DNA of 64,000 bases from Oscillospiraceae bacterium MB08-C2-2 (GCA_035621215.1 CP141729.1:828944-892943), one strand, 5' to 3'; counted from the stretch's first letter, positions 17,547 to 27,824 are shown. Notes: generated by a model not told the origin, from the sequence alone. A program made the numbers and translations.

Positions 17547-18194
17547 TCATCCAAGCGCAAGGGTATTGGCAAAGGCAAAATACAGCCCGGCCTCTATCAA
17601 AGCGGCTCCCAGACACAGCGCCGCTGCAACCATAAAGCGCCCGCAATAAAGCCTTAGGGAGTAGCTTGCTTCCTTATTCCCCTGCCGCCCCACCGCCCCG
17701 GCAAAAAAGGTGGCCAGCCGCAAAGCCTCCCGGCAGCCCAGCAAAAGCGCAACTGTAGAAACTACAGTGCTGGGAAATACCAGCACCGAAACATATCCGA
17801 TGGCACGAGAACCATAGTAGGCATACAAGGCACCGGTAGAAAAGCCTAAGCCCAAGCCCTTGAACAAAGGCAGTGCCACAATTACTGGGTGTGAAATGGC
17901 ACAGAAGCCACAGACAAAGAGTACAACAATAAAAAGCAGTGAGCTGCTTAGAGATGAAACAAAGAGTTGTGATAAATTGGCTGACTGCCGCTTTTCCCGA
18001 AAGCCGGAGAAAAGGCGGAACAGAAGCTGTAAAGTCTCACTCTCAGCGGATTTTACCAAAATGGTACCAAACACTACCCCCAGAAGAAAAAGCCCTCCCA
18101 GCAGCAGTACTACCAGATTTTTGCGGGCATATTCATAGAGTGAATGGGTGTAATATCGGCGGCGGGCACTCAGAGACATGGTTGTCCTTGTCAT
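17547..18194 (-). CDS. spoIIM: Stage II sporulation protein M
   Basis: About 215 residues and five likely transmembrane helices (about 25-45, 78-105, 110-130, 140-160, 185-212), matching SpoIIM. With SpoIID and SpoIIP it forms the machine that remodels septal peptidoglycan so the mother cell can engulf the forespore. ATG at 18194 is preferred because GGAGG is nine bases upstream; an ATG at 18203 touches that site. The surrounding gene order does not resemble that of Bacillus. Confidence 0.88.
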   Translation of the reverse strand: MTRTTMSLSARRRYYTHSLYEYARKNLVVLLLGGLFLLGVVFGTILVKSAESETLQLLFRLFSGFREKRQSANLSQLFVSSLSSSLLFIVVLFVCGFCAISHPVIVALPLFKGLGLGFSTGALYAYYGSRAIGYVSVLVFPSTVVSTVALLLGCREALRLATFFAGAVGRQGNKEASYSLRLYCGRFMVAAALCLGAALIEAGLYFAFANTLALG

Positions 18195-18307
18195 TTTCTT
18201 CATCCTCCACTTGGTGCAGAATTGGATAGACTACTGCTATATATATGTGAAGAAATCCGCTGATAGACATGACAGCCGAATTTTCTCTCCCCGGCCGCTT
18301 TATTGCT

Positions 18308-18352
18308 GCAAAAAAGCCCCCAAGGCCATAATCGGATGGCTTTGAGGGCTGG
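18308..18352 (-). terminator. Terminator downstream of proC
   Basis: On the minus strand AGCCCTCAAAGCCAT pairs with ATGGCCTTGGGGGCT and is followed by TTTTTTG. It lies about 75 bases past the proC stop. Confidence 0.8.
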
Positions 18353-18428
18353 GCTCCCGAAAGAACCCTGCTGCACTATAAAAGTTTTATGCATATTCTA
18401 ACAGAAGGGAAAAAATGAAGGCAAGCTG

Positions 18429-19244
18429 TTATTTGCCCAACTCCTGCAGCTCATAGGCCCGCTGAATGCAATCATCAAAAGCTGTGCTGATGGCCTGCTC
18501 GAAACCACAGCGCTCCAGAGCTTCCATGGCCTTGAGCGTGGTGCCGCCGGGAGAACACACCATGCGGATCAGCTCCTCATGGGATTTATCCGACTGCAGC
18601 ATCATCTGTGCGGCTCCAATGAGGGTATGGCAAAACAGTCGATTGGCTTGCTGAGGGTCAAAACCCTTTTCCTCGGCCTTCTTGACAATTACCCGGGCAA
18701 ACTCATAAACAAAGGCCGGACTGCTGCCCGAAACCGGTATGATCTCGTTCATTTTATCGGGAGGAATAACCTCCGCCACACCGGCGGATGCAAAAAGCTG
18801 AACGGCAAAATCGAATTCTTCATCCGTTACCGGAGGCTGGTGGCTGAGAATGGATGCCCCAAAGCCCACCAGCATAGGGGTGTTGGGCATGGCCAGAATC
18901 AGCTTGCAGTCAAAGCCTATTGCTGTTTTGATATACTTGGCAGTCATGCCCGCCGCAATGGAAATAAGCAGCTTATCGGGAGTCATGGCGGCCTTAACCT
19001 GAGGCAAAACTTGTGTAAAGATCTGGGGCTTTACAGAAAGAAACACGGTCTGGCAGCCAGTTACCAGCTCTTCCACGCTGTCAAAGACTACAAAGCCACG
19101 GCTTTGGTAGCTTTCCATTACAGAAGCATTGGTATCGAAAACGCCGACCTGAGAACACTCCATGATGCCGCTGCCTGTAATGCCCCCGATGATGGCTCCC
19201 GCCATATTCCCTGCACCAATAAAACCGATTTTTGCCTGTTTCAT
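18429..19244 (-). CDS. proC: Pyrroline-5-carboxylate reductase
   Basis: 271 residues, the usual ProC length. It makes L-proline from 1-pyrroline-5-carboxylate using NAD(P)H. The dinucleotide-binding loop GFIGAGNMAGAIIGG starts at residue 7, and the dimerisation/catalytic segment VSGSSPAFVYEF and SPGGTTLKAMEAL are intact. ATG at 19244 follows GAGGGG nine bases upstream. It lies 60 bases beyond the SCIFF maturase gene and has its own terminator. Confidence 0.95.
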   Translation of the reverse strand: MKQAKIGFIGAGNMAGAIIGGITGSGIMECSQVGVFDTNASVMESYQSRGFVVFDSVEELVTGCQTVFLSVKPQIFTQVLPQVKAAMTPDKLLISIAAGMTAKYIKTAIGFDCKLILAMPNTPMLVGFGASILSHQPPVTDEEFDFAVQLFASAGVAEVIPPDKMNEIIPVSGSSPAFVYEFARVIVKKAEEKGFDPQQANRLFCHTLIGAAQMMLQSDKSHEELIRMVCSPGGTTLKAMEALERCGFEQAISTAFDDCIQRAYELQELGK

Positions 19245-19303
19245 CCTTTAATACCCCTCTTTCCAAGCTGTTATAAAGTCAATAGCCATTTATATTCCAT
19301 TTT

Positions 19304-20665
19304 TTAAGCCTCCGCCAAGGCGGCCTTAATCATAATAGCACATTCCAGCCTCTTTTTCTCCATTTGGCAGGCAATGTCATAGCTTTTGAGAATATCGCCT
19401 TCATACTGCATATTGTTGGCGTTACACCCGCCACTGCAATAAAATTTAGCCCAGCATTGCTGGCAATCCTGCTTTTGATAGACTGAGGTTTTGGAAAAAC
19501 GCTCTTTCATATCCAAATCCAGCGTACCATCCAAAAGGCTGCCCATTTTCCACTGATCATGGCCGATAAACTGATGGCAAGGATAAATATCCCCATCCGG
19601 TGTCACGGCTATGTATTCGTTGCCGCAGCCGCAGCCCCGCAGACGCTTAATGGCGCAAGGCCCTTGATCCAAATCCAGCATGAAATGGAAGAAGTTATAG
19701 CCCTTACCCTCTTCTTTGGAAGCCAATATCTTACGGGCCAATATCTCGTATTCCTCGAATATACGCGGCAAATCCTCACGGGTAATGGCATAAGGCAATG
19801 CAGGATTTGCAGCCACCGGCTCCACCGAAATTTGATCAAAGCCTGCCGCATGAAGGCTTTCCACATCCTTGGAAAAATCCAGATTATACTTGGTGAAGGT
19901 GCCCCGCACATAGTAGCGGTCATGGTCTCTTTTTTCCACCAAGCGCTGGAACTTCGGCATAATGGCATCGTAGCAGCCGGAGCCGTTCACGCGAGCCCTG
20001 ACACGGTCATTAACCTCTTTGCGCCCATCAATGGAAAGCACCACATTGGACATTTCTGCATTGATAAAATCCATCTTGCTTTCATCCAGAAGCATACCAT
20101 TGGTTGTAATGGTAAAGCGAAAGTTCTTGCCGTGGATTTTTTCCTGTTCCCGGGCGTAAGCGACCACTTCCTTGACCATCTGGAAATTCATCAGTGGTTC
20201 GCCACCGAAGAAATCCAACTCAAGATTGCGGCGCCCTTGGGATTTTTCAATGAGCAGGTCCACTGCTTTTTTCCCAATCTCCACCGGCATAAGCATGCGC
20301 CCGCCGCTGTAATCGCCTTTGCCTGCAAAGCAATATTCGCACCGCAGGTTGCAGTCGTGCGAAACATTCAGGCACATGGCCTTGATTGGCGAAGCCACCA
20401 TGCGGTCCGCGTAGGGGCCATAATCATCCACAGAAAAAAGCTGACCTGCTTCATACAGGGCAAAAATGTCTTCATAGGCCTCTGCAAGCTCCTCCGGGGG
20501 ATATTTCCCCTCCAAAGCCTGTAGCACCTCCAGCGGGCAGCTGGGCCCCAAAGGAGGAACCAGCTTTTCCAGAAGATCATAGACCAACTTGTCCACTGTG
20601 TGAATAGCGCCGCTGTTCACATCCAGAACAATATAATGCCCATCCAGGCAATACTGGTGAATCAT
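19304..20665 (-). CDS. scfB: SCIFF peptide maturase, radical SAM/SPASM
   Basis: 453-residue radical SAM enzyme that forms thioether cross-links in the SCIFF precursor encoded just upstream. Residues 1-95 form the peptide-recognition region. The radical SAM motif is C105-x3-C109-x2-C112 (HDCNLRCEYCF). The C-terminal SPASM domain has GCGCGNEYIAVTPDGDIYPC and CQQCWAKFYCSGGC, which hold auxiliary 4Fe-4S clusters. ATG at 20665 has AAGGTGG ten bases upstream; a GTG at 20677 is less likely. The hairpin at 20707-20726 probably reduces read-through from scfA. Confidence 0.95.
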   Translation of the reverse strand: MIHQYCLDGHYIVLDVNSGAIHTVDKLVYDLLEKLVPPLGPSCPLEVLQALEGKYPPEELAEAYEDIFALYEAGQLFSVDDYGPYADRMVASPIKAMCLNVSHDCNLRCEYCFAGKGDYSGGRMLMPVEIGKKAVDLLIEKSQGRRNLELDFFGGEPLMNFQMVKEVVAYAREQEKIHGKNFRFTITTNGMLLDESKMDFINAEMSNVVLSIDGRKEVNDRVRARVNGSGCYDAIMPKFQRLVEKRDHDRYYVRGTFTKYNLDFSKDVESLHAAGFDQISVEPVAANPALPYAITREDLPRIFEEYEILARKILASKEEGKGYNFFHFMLDLDQGPCAIKRLRGCGCGNEYIAVTPDGDIYPCHQFIGHDQWKMGSLLDGTLDLDMKERFSKTSVYQKQDCQQCWAKFYCSGGCNANNMQYEGDILKSYDIACQMEKKRLECAIMIKAALAEA

Positions 20666-20706
20666 GGATTTTACCACCTTAACTTAAACTTACAAAATAC
20701 AAAACG

Positions 20707-20726
20707 AAAAGGGCAGTTGCCTGCCC
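20707..20726 (-). terminator. Attenuator-like terminator between scfA and scfB
   Basis: GGGCAG (20711-20716) pairs with CTGCCC (20721-20726). On the minus strand the stem is followed by TTTTCGTTTT. Its place between the abundant peptide gene and its enzyme gene suggests partial termination that sets the peptide-to-enzyme ratio. Confidence 0.75.
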
Positions 20727-20777
20727 TAACGTGTTTCAAACTATACAGAAATGATTATCTGTGCCCGAAGCACAAAA

Positions 20778-20915
20778 TTATTTCTCGCACTTCTGGTTTG
20801 CCACAGTGCAGGAAGTTTTGCAGGCAGACTGGCAGGAAGCCTGGCACTCGCCGCAACCGCCTTTGGCAGCAGACTGCTTGAGATTAGCCTTATTCAAGGT
20901 TTTAATGTGTTTCAT
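20778..20915 (-). CDS. scfA: SCIFF precursor peptide (six cysteines in forty-five residues)
   Basis: A 45-residue peptide, MKHIKTLNKANLKQSAAKGG followed by a cysteine-rich core with C21, C24, C28, C32, C36 and C43. The length and six cysteines match the SCIFF family exactly. The N-terminal half acts as leader; the maturase ScfB links core cysteine sulfurs to neighbouring residues. SCIFF is near-universal in Clostridia, but its biological role remains unknown. A consensus promoter (21022-21050) and an attenuator directly after the gene suggest high expression. Confidence 0.95.
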   Translation of the reverse strand: MKHIKTLNKANLKQSAAKGGCGECQASCQSACKTSCTVANQKCEK

Positions 20916-21021
20916 CGTTTATTCCCCCGCTTTGCATTAAAATAGGTAAAGCATGCTAATAAATATCCGATAGCAGGCAGCAGCCCTTTATCGAGAGTTA
21001 TGAGCAGCAATATTCTTAAAT

Positions 21022-21050
21022 ATTATAGCACAAAAAGGGGTTCTTTTCAA
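21022..21050 (-). promoter_or_regulatory. Predicted sigma-A promoter of scfA
   Basis: TTGAAA (21045-21050) and TATAAT (21022-21027) on the minus strand are 17 bases apart, near consensus. The -35 box directly abuts the stop codon of the upstream membrane-protein gene. The 5' leader would be about 100 bases. Confidence 0.75.
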
Positions 21051-21464
21051 TTATTTTCTGCGCGGACGGTAATTGACCCCTAAAACACCGCCAAGCATGG
21101 CTGAAAAGAGAATGAAGATCACTTTGGTGACAGCCAGCAGACCAAATCCGTTGTCACTGACTGCAAAGCTGGAAAACAGCACAACAAAGCAAAGTATTCC
21201 CCCAACAATCGCGCCCCATAAAAGCCCGCTTTCTTTTTTGATCTTAGCGCAGATAAAACCGGCGGCAAAGCTGCCCACCGAAACCGAAAAAACCGCCATA
21301 GGACTGATAATGGATTGGGGTATGCTTTGTGTTGCAATCACCACCGAAAACAGAAGCAGCAATCCCACACAAACAGCGATTCCCACACACAGACTGACCA
21401 GTAAAGGCCGCAGGCTGCGTCTCAGGGGCCCCGGCTCGGAAGTAACGGTCCTTGTATTCGACAT
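21051..21464 (-). CDS. TIGR04086-type small membrane protein
   Basis: 137 residues with four predicted transmembrane helices (about 20-45, 52-75, 80-103, 110-130) and short basic termini. It matches the TIGR04086 family, which is found mainly in Firmicutes beside yajC and the SCIFF genes. No function is known. The conserved neighbourhood hints at a link to SCIFF or protein export, which is only inference. Confidence 0.78.
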   Translation of the reverse strand: MSNTRTVTSEPGPLRRSLRPLLVSLCVGIAVCVGLLLLFSVVIATQSIPQSIISPMAVFSVSVGSFAAGFICAKIKKESGLLWGAIVGGILCFVVLFSSFAVSDNGFGLLAVTKVIFILFSAMLGGVLGVNYRPRRK

Positions 21465-21582
21465 ACAGTCTCCCCCTCAGGTTAAAGTAATAGTTCATCT
21501 ATATTCGGGGGCTGTACCAAATATACATGCCTGCTGCATCTGATACAAATTCAAGCAGACAAAAGAGTTCTCGGATGCAGGT

Positions 21583-21951
21583 TTATTCCTTAGCTTCCTT
21601 TTTCTCTTTCTTTTCTTTCTTCTCTTTTTCTCTGGCTTCCATAGCCGTGTTGTTGGCCTGAATCGCCCAGCGGGCAATACGGATCTTGCTGCGGTCGGAG
21701 CCGGTTTCAATTAAAATGGTATCCTCTTTAATGCTGACTACACGGCCAATAATACCGCCGGAGGTGATGATTTCATCGCCTACATCCAGCCGGGAACGCA
21801 TCTCCTGGATTTCCTTCTCGCGCTTTTTCTGGGGACGGATCATGATGAAATAAAACACAGCAAAAATGGCACCAATACCGATTAACTGGGTGATCATTCC
21901 CATTGTACCGGCCTCACCGGTAGCTCCTGCAGCCAAAATAGTATTTAGCAT
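21583..21951 (-). CDS. yajC: Preprotein translocase subunit YajC
   Basis: About 122 residues. One transmembrane helix (about 18-40, TQLIGIGAIFAVFYFIMIRP) is followed by the YajC core (QKKREKEIQEMRSRLDVGDEI, then TSGGIIGRVVSI). The tail is an unusually long run of K and E. YajC associates with SecDF at the Sec translocon. ATG at 21951 is chosen because GAAGGAG lies five bases upstream; the open frame extends further to 22014. The tgt-yajC order is typical. Confidence 0.92.
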   Translation of the reverse strand: MLNTILAAGATGEAGTMGMITQLIGIGAIFAVFYFIMIRPQKKREKEIQEMRSRLDVGDEIITSGGIIGRVVSIKEDTILIETGSDRSKIRIARWAIQANNTAMEAREKEKKEKKEKKEAKE

Positions 21952-22099
21952 AACGACTCCTTCTTTTTTGGATGGGCCGATTGTCAGCGGCCCGTTCCAT
22001 ATTATTGTGTGCAAAAACCCCTCTGCTTAAGCGGAATTCTTATTGTATTATATATAAATACCCGCTATATTGCAAGCAATTTGGCGGAAAAGTGAAGAC

Positions 22100-23245
<1,146 letters not shown>

Positions 23246-23257
23246 CTATTACAACAA

Positions 23258-23286
23258 ATTATAGTAAAATACTCATATATAAACAA
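23258..23286 (-). promoter_or_regulatory. Predicted sigma-A promoter of tgt
   Basis: TTGTTT (23281-23286) and TATAAT (23258-23263) on the minus strand with a 17-base spacer, about 25 bases ahead of the tgt start codon. Confidence 0.6.
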
Positions 23287-23759
23287 AAGCAGCGACATAT
23301 ATGCTTCGCAGCTTCAAACCTCTATGACTATACCACATGTTCCAATCTGGTTTCAAGTCCGAGAAAAATCCTTTGACATATTCTGTACTATACTTTTTGT
23401 TTTTAGCGTATTGTCTGCTCTTATTCGGCCAATACAACCCTGTCACAATTGAATCAACTGTGGGCTTGCACTACAGAGCGCTCTCTATTACGGTTCATTG
23501 ACGTAGAAGCCCATATTATACAGTCATTTACACAAAAAATGTTTCAAATAACTATGAAGAACGCATTCATGCGGATGCATCGGCACCGCATTACAGCTCT
23601 ATGGGGGTGTTGTGTCAGACAGTTATGACTGTTTGGCACAAATTCCACGATAGAAGCAGTCTTTGGAATATTATACATAGCCTATTCCTGAAAATTCCCT
23701 TTAAGTGGAAAGGCTATGCATAAAAAAGTTCCATTTTTCTTCTTTTTTCGTCAAATTAA

Positions 23760-23768
23760 TGGTATAAT
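23760..23768 (+). promoter_or_regulatory. Extended -10 promoter candidate for the GGDEF-EAL gene
   Basis: ATGGTATAAT carries the TGn extension ahead of a perfect TATAAT (23763-23768). No good -35 box is seen. It would give a leader of over 300 bases that includes the multi-hairpin element. Confidence 0.4.
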
Positions 23769-23836
23769 GGAACAGTAAAAAAAAATCGTAGTATGCTGTC
23801 CGATAGCCTCGGTCCGCCTTGACCAACATGAGCCTA

Positions 23837-24003
23837 ATTTCACCTCAAAACAGTGCCAAAACTGTCTTGAGGCTGCGGTAAAGCTGCAGTTCCCACCGAA
23901 ACAGGCGGGAGAGTGCCGTTTATAGTCATTTGTGTGTTAAGCAGTCATTCTGTATTCAACATGTAGGAAAACCCACTGGAAAATGCTCTCGCAAAATGAC
24001 TAT
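23837..24003. repeat. Multi-hairpin element, copy A (pair of 32.2 kb)
   Basis: Three hairpins in a row: CTCAAAACAGT/ACTGTCTTGAG (23844-23871, one mismatch), CTGCGGT-AAA-GCTGCAG (23873-23889) and TCCCACC/GGCGGGA (23891-23910, one mismatch). After TTTATAGTCA (23919-23928) a second domain is closed by the perfect 10-bp stem ATAGTCATTT (23922-23931) with AAATGACTAT (23994-24003). The copy at 32231-32402 has the same order and stem set with many pairing-preserving changes. It lies in the leader of the plus-strand GGDEF-EAL gene. Confidence 0.75.
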
Positions 24004-24111
24004 GCATAACGAATTTACCCGGTATATTGGCACCGGGGTGCATCCCAAACAAGGGTGTGCTGGAAAGCGGCCGCAGCTGTTTTTCAGAAATTCTACTACA
24101 AACGAAGTCGG

Positions 24112-27100
24112 GTGATTTTAGTTTTGGATAGACAGGACCAAGAAATCAAACTAACCAATCTGCTGAATCTGGAAGACATTCAAGATCTTCAAGATTTATT
24201 TGCCGCTGTCTCGGGCATGACCGTATCTGTGGTTAATGCACAGGGTCAGCTCATTACCCAGCCCAGCAATCTGCTGGATTTTTCTCACGAAGCTTCCACA
24301 ACCTTAGAGGTTTACCAGACGCTGCTCTCTTCGTATCATTTTTTATACGACAGCTGCCGCAATTCCCAAACAGCGCAAACTTATTTTTGCCGTTTGACCG
24401 GGCTTTCCACTGCGGTGGTACCCATCTTTCTGGAAACTGATTTTTTAGGAGTCTGGGTGGTGGATTTAATAAAAATATCCGATCTATCCCAGCAGAATAT
24501 AGAAGCCTCTGAAGAAGATTCTCTCCCCTTTAATCCGCAGCATTTCGAAATAAAAGACATAGAAAATCTGCCCAGTGTCTCCCACGAAAGACTTTCTCTC
24601 CTCACCAGCCTGCTGGAGCATATCACCCGAACACTGGTTTCTATGGCTGAACGCAATCAGAGTGTCTCTCAAAGCAACCAAGAGCTGGTAGCCATGACCA
24701 TGCAGCTGAACACAACAGCCGAAATGCTCACAAAGCTTATTGATTCTGCGGATGTTAACCTGTATGTTACCGATTTTTTCACCGGTGAGCTTTTGTTGGC
24801 AAACAACCGGCACGCTCAGCTTTTGGGGACTACGCCCGGTGAAATGATTGGCCAGGTATGTGAAGATATCATGGGTGAGGATAGCACTGCTTTTTGCGGT
24901 TCCTGCGCTAAAGAGCGGCTTCTCACTGAAAACGGCTTGCCGGCAGAGCCCTATGTTTCCACTGTATATAACAAAGAGCATAATTTATGGCTGCGGTGCA
25001 CCAATCAGGCCATCAATTGGGTGGATGGGCGGCTTGCTCATATGGTCACCTACATTGATATCACGGAAAATGTGGCTTTGCAGGAAGAGCTTTCGCAGCT
25101 TGCTTTTTTTGATCGGCATCTCAAGCTGCCCAACAGTCTTAAATTGATTCACGATCTGAACAACCTTCCCGCAGATGAAGATTTTTCCCTAATCTGCTTT
25201 GATATTCAGTCGCTGCGAAAAATCAACGACGGTTACAACCGAGAAACAGGCGATAACCTGCTGATCCAGATCCGCAACTGGATTATAGAGCTGGATATTC
25301 CCGGCGCAACCATGTATCGCATTGATGGTGATGAGTTTGGTCTTGCACTCAGCAATATGGACCCCAGCGCCGTGGAACTTCTCGCACAACAGCTGAATCT
25401 GCGGTTTGAAGACCCATGGGTTCTCACCACTGCCAAAGAAAAATTCCACATCTTCTGCAACATTTTTGTAGGTGTAATTCACAATGTCAAGCATTTTTCT
25501 GATGACAACAAGCTCATTAACCTGATTGAACGGGTGATGGAATCCGCCCGGGCAGAAGGCCGGATCGTGGTTTATTCCGAATCCTCCGATCAGAAGTTTC
25601 AAGAGCGTCTGCTGCTGGAAATGAGCCTTAAAAATTGCATCAACGAAGGAATGAAAGGTTTTTCGGTTTATTATCAGCCCATTGTAGACCCCAACACCGG
25701 AATGTGGTGCAGTTTGGAGGCTCTTTGCCGCTGGGAAAGTCCTGAATTCGGCCCTGTTTCGCCTCTCGTGTTTATTCACGAGGCAGAACAAATGGGTTTG
25801 ATCAGCGTTTTGGGCCACTGGGTTTTGGAAACGGCTGTCCGGCAATGCAAGCAATGGGGACTGGATGAACACAGTCGCTTTATTTTGGATGTGAACCTTT
25901 CCCCTGTTCAATTGGCCGATGAGGGGCTCTTCTCCAAAATTCTGTATATTCTTCGGAAATACGATTATCCCGGCGAAAAGCTGAGTCTTGAGATCACCGA
26001 AAGCACCCAAATGAACTTTACTACCCATGCCATTACAGCTATTGACCGTCTGCGGCAGCATAATATTCAAGTGGCACTGGATGATTTCGGAACTGGATAC
26101 TCCTCCTTTAACAATCTGAAAAACCTGCCTGTCAGCCTTTTGAAGACTGAAAGAGCTTTTATTGTGGATATTGAAAACGACACTTATCTTCAGTATCTGC
26201 TATATGTAATGGTGGAACTGGCTCATGCCGCCGATATGCGCTTGATTGCCGAAGGCGTTGAAAACAAGGAACAGCTTGAAATCCTACTGAAAAACGGCGT
26301 GGATTTTGTGCAGGGTTATTTATTCAGCAAGCCCCTGCCCGCTGCTGAGCTGGAAGCCAAGCTCCACAAATTCTACCAGATTTCCAACTCCACCCAATCG
26401 CTTAACCCAAACCCTGTTAATCTGCAGCGGATTATCAATGGAGAATCCCCTCTGACTCTCACCCCCAATCTTTATCTCACTTTGAATCAGTGCATGCAGC
26501 TGCTGATGAACAGCTGTGACGTTTATCAGTCTATGACCACAGTGCTTTCGATTATTGTGGATTCTCTCAAACTAAGCCGGGGCTATGTCTATTTCTCAGA
26601 TACCCCCTTGCTTTTCACTCAAAAAAGCATTTGGTGTGATTCTATGACCCGCTGCCCTGAAATGCTCGCAAAGCTTTTGGATTTCCGGGAAGAATCACCT
26701 TACTGGATGGATGTTCTGAAAACCGATAAGATGATACTGGTTCCTGACCGTGCTTATCTGCCCAATGAAATTCAAGAAACTTTGATCGAGCCGACATCGC
26801 AGTCTTTTCTGGTTATCGGGCTGTTTCATGAGGATGAAGTGATTGGTTTTGTTGGATTCGATGATTGCCTTCATTCCCGTGGTTGGCTGCCGGAAGAAGT
26901 ATCAATGCTTTATAACCTTTGCTTAATTATTTCAAACGTCACCCAATGCCAACAGCTGGAAGCAAAGCTTTTTGCCCGGGAAACTGTTCTTGAAAATGTG
27001 CTTCATCATCCCAATATTGGTATCTGCGTTACAGACCCGGAAAGTGGCTGTATTCTTTTTGCCAACGATAAAATACGACAGGCTTTCGGTAACCCGGATA

Positions 27101-27795
27101 TTGCAGAAGGCAGGCTTTTTCACGAAATACGCAACCCGGAGGATCTGAGCCACCTAATCAACTCCACCTCTGGTGAAAGCTGGGAATTCGAGAATAAACA
27201 AGACGGACGGTTTTATCGGGTGAGCTCCAGTACGATCTCTTGGAATGAAAACCAGACCGTTTTTTTGGAACAGGTTCAGGATATTACAGAACACTATGAA
27301 CGTCCGGCACAGTTGGAAGCTTATCGCTCAGACTGCCAATTAGAGGATCAACTGTATAAGCCCATCGCTCTGGTCGAGCAGCTTCAAAAGCGCCTTAAAG
27401 AAGCCAGAAGCCAGAACCGGCCGTTATCCTTGTGCCTGATCGATATCAACAGCGCTGCCAATGGTGCCCATACACCAATACAAAAAAAGCTTTTAATAAC
27501 CAGTACCCTGCAAACCATTAAAAGCTTTACCCGCCGGTTTGATATGGTTGCCCAGCTTAGCGAAGAGCAGTTTGTTCTGGTTCTTTCCTCCTGCACAAAA
27601 GAAACCGCATTGGCCAAGATTCTGAACGCTAAGCAAACCCTGCTGCAAAGCCATATCGAAGGCTTTGGCAGTTCTGTATTCAGCTTTGGCATCGCAGAAG
27701 CTTCCGAGGTTCCTTTTACAGATGAAGAAAACCACTGTTTGGAACTTCTGGAGCTGGTGAAATCCCGTATTAGAGAATTCCAGAAAATGCACTAA
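24112..27795 (+). CDS. PocR-PAS-GGDEF-EAL-PAS-GGDEF-like c-di-GMP signalling protein
   Basis: About 1,227 residues, no membrane segment. Residue numbers are from the longer frame opening at 24055. Order: PocR-type sensory domain (33-142); PAS (225-340) with CGSCAKE; GGDEF (345-510) with RIDGDEF, so the first glycine is aspartate; EAL (525-770) with SLEALCRW, DVNLSP, EITES, LDDFGTGYSS, LLKTE, AEGVE and VQGY, so catalytic residues are kept; a GAF-like region (about 800-960); PAS (about 985-1090); and a degenerate GGDEF (1115-1240) with LSEEQF in place of the motif. It is probably a phosphodiesterase with a regulatory or weak cyclase domain. The start is unclear: GTG 24055, GTG 24112 or TTG 24124, none with a strong binding site. 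Confidence 0.85.
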   Translation: MILVLDRQDQEIKLTNLLNLEDIQDLQDLFAAVSGMTVSVVNAQGQLITQPSNLLDFSHEASTTLEVYQTLLSSYHFLYDSCRNSQTAQTYFCRLTGLSTAVVPIFLETDFLGVWVVDLIKISDLSQQNIEASEEDSLPFNPQHFEIKDIENLPSVSHERLSLLTSLLEHITRTLVSMAERNQSVSQSNQELVAMTMQLNTTAEMLTKLIDSADVNLYVTDFFTGELLLANNRHAQLLGTTPGEMIGQVCEDIMGEDSTAFCGSCAKERLLTENGLPAEPYVSTVYNKEHNLWLRCTNQAINWVDGRLAHMVTYIDITENVALQEELSQLAFFDRHLKLPNSLKLIHDLNNLPADEDFSLICFDIQSLRKINDGYNRETGDNLLIQIRNWIIELDIPGATMYRIDGDEFGLALSNMDPSAVELLAQQLNLRFEDPWVLTTAKEKFHIFCNIFVGVIHNVKHFSDDNKLINLIERVMESARAEGRIVVYSESSDQKFQERLLLEMSLKNCINEGMKGFSVYYQPIVDPNTGMWCSLEALCRWESPEFGPVSPLVFIHEAEQMGLISVLGHWVLETAVRQCKQWGLDEHSRFILDVNLSPVQLADEGLFSKILYILRKYDYPGEKLSLEITESTQMNFTTHAITAIDRLRQHNIQVALDDFGTGYSSFNNLKNLPVSLLKTERAFIVDIENDTYLQYLLYVMVELAHAADMRLIAEGVENKEQLEILLKNGVDFVQGYLFSKPLPAAELEAKLHKFYQISNSTQSLNPNPVNLQRIINGESPLTLTPNLYLTLNQCMQLLMNSCDVYQSMTTVLSIIVDSLKLSRGYVYFSDTPLLFTQKSIWCDSMTRCPEMLAKLLDFREESPYWMDVLKTDKMILVPDRAYLPNEIQETLIEPTSQSFLVIGLFHEDEVIGFVGFDDCLHSRGWLPEEVSMLYNLCLIISNVTQCQQLEAKLFARETVLENVLHHPNIGICVTDPESGCILFANDKIRQAFGNPDIAEGRLFHEIRNPEDLSHLINSTSGESWEFENKQDGRFYRVSSSTISWNENQTVFLEQVQDITEHYERPAQLEAYRSDCQLEDQLYKPIALVEQLQKRLKEARSQNRPLSLCLIDINSAANGAHTPIQKKLLITSTLQTIKSFTRRFDMVAQLSEEQFVLVLSSCTKETALAKILNAKQTLLQSHIEGFGSSVFSFGIAEASEVPFTDEENHCLELLELVKSRIREFQKMH

Positions 27796-27824
27796 AGCTC
27801 CCTTTTATAGTTGTATGAGTATAT

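Noticed and set aside
18200-18394. 64-codon minus-strand frame between proC and spoIIM
   Set aside because: It spans the proC terminator hairpin and has no binding site.
23775-24111. A c-di-GMP riboswitch in the leader of the GGDEF-EAL gene
   Set aside because: Position is tempting, but none of the conserved GEMM-I or GEMM-II core sequences could be found; the structure matches the repeat element shared with 32.2 kb instead.
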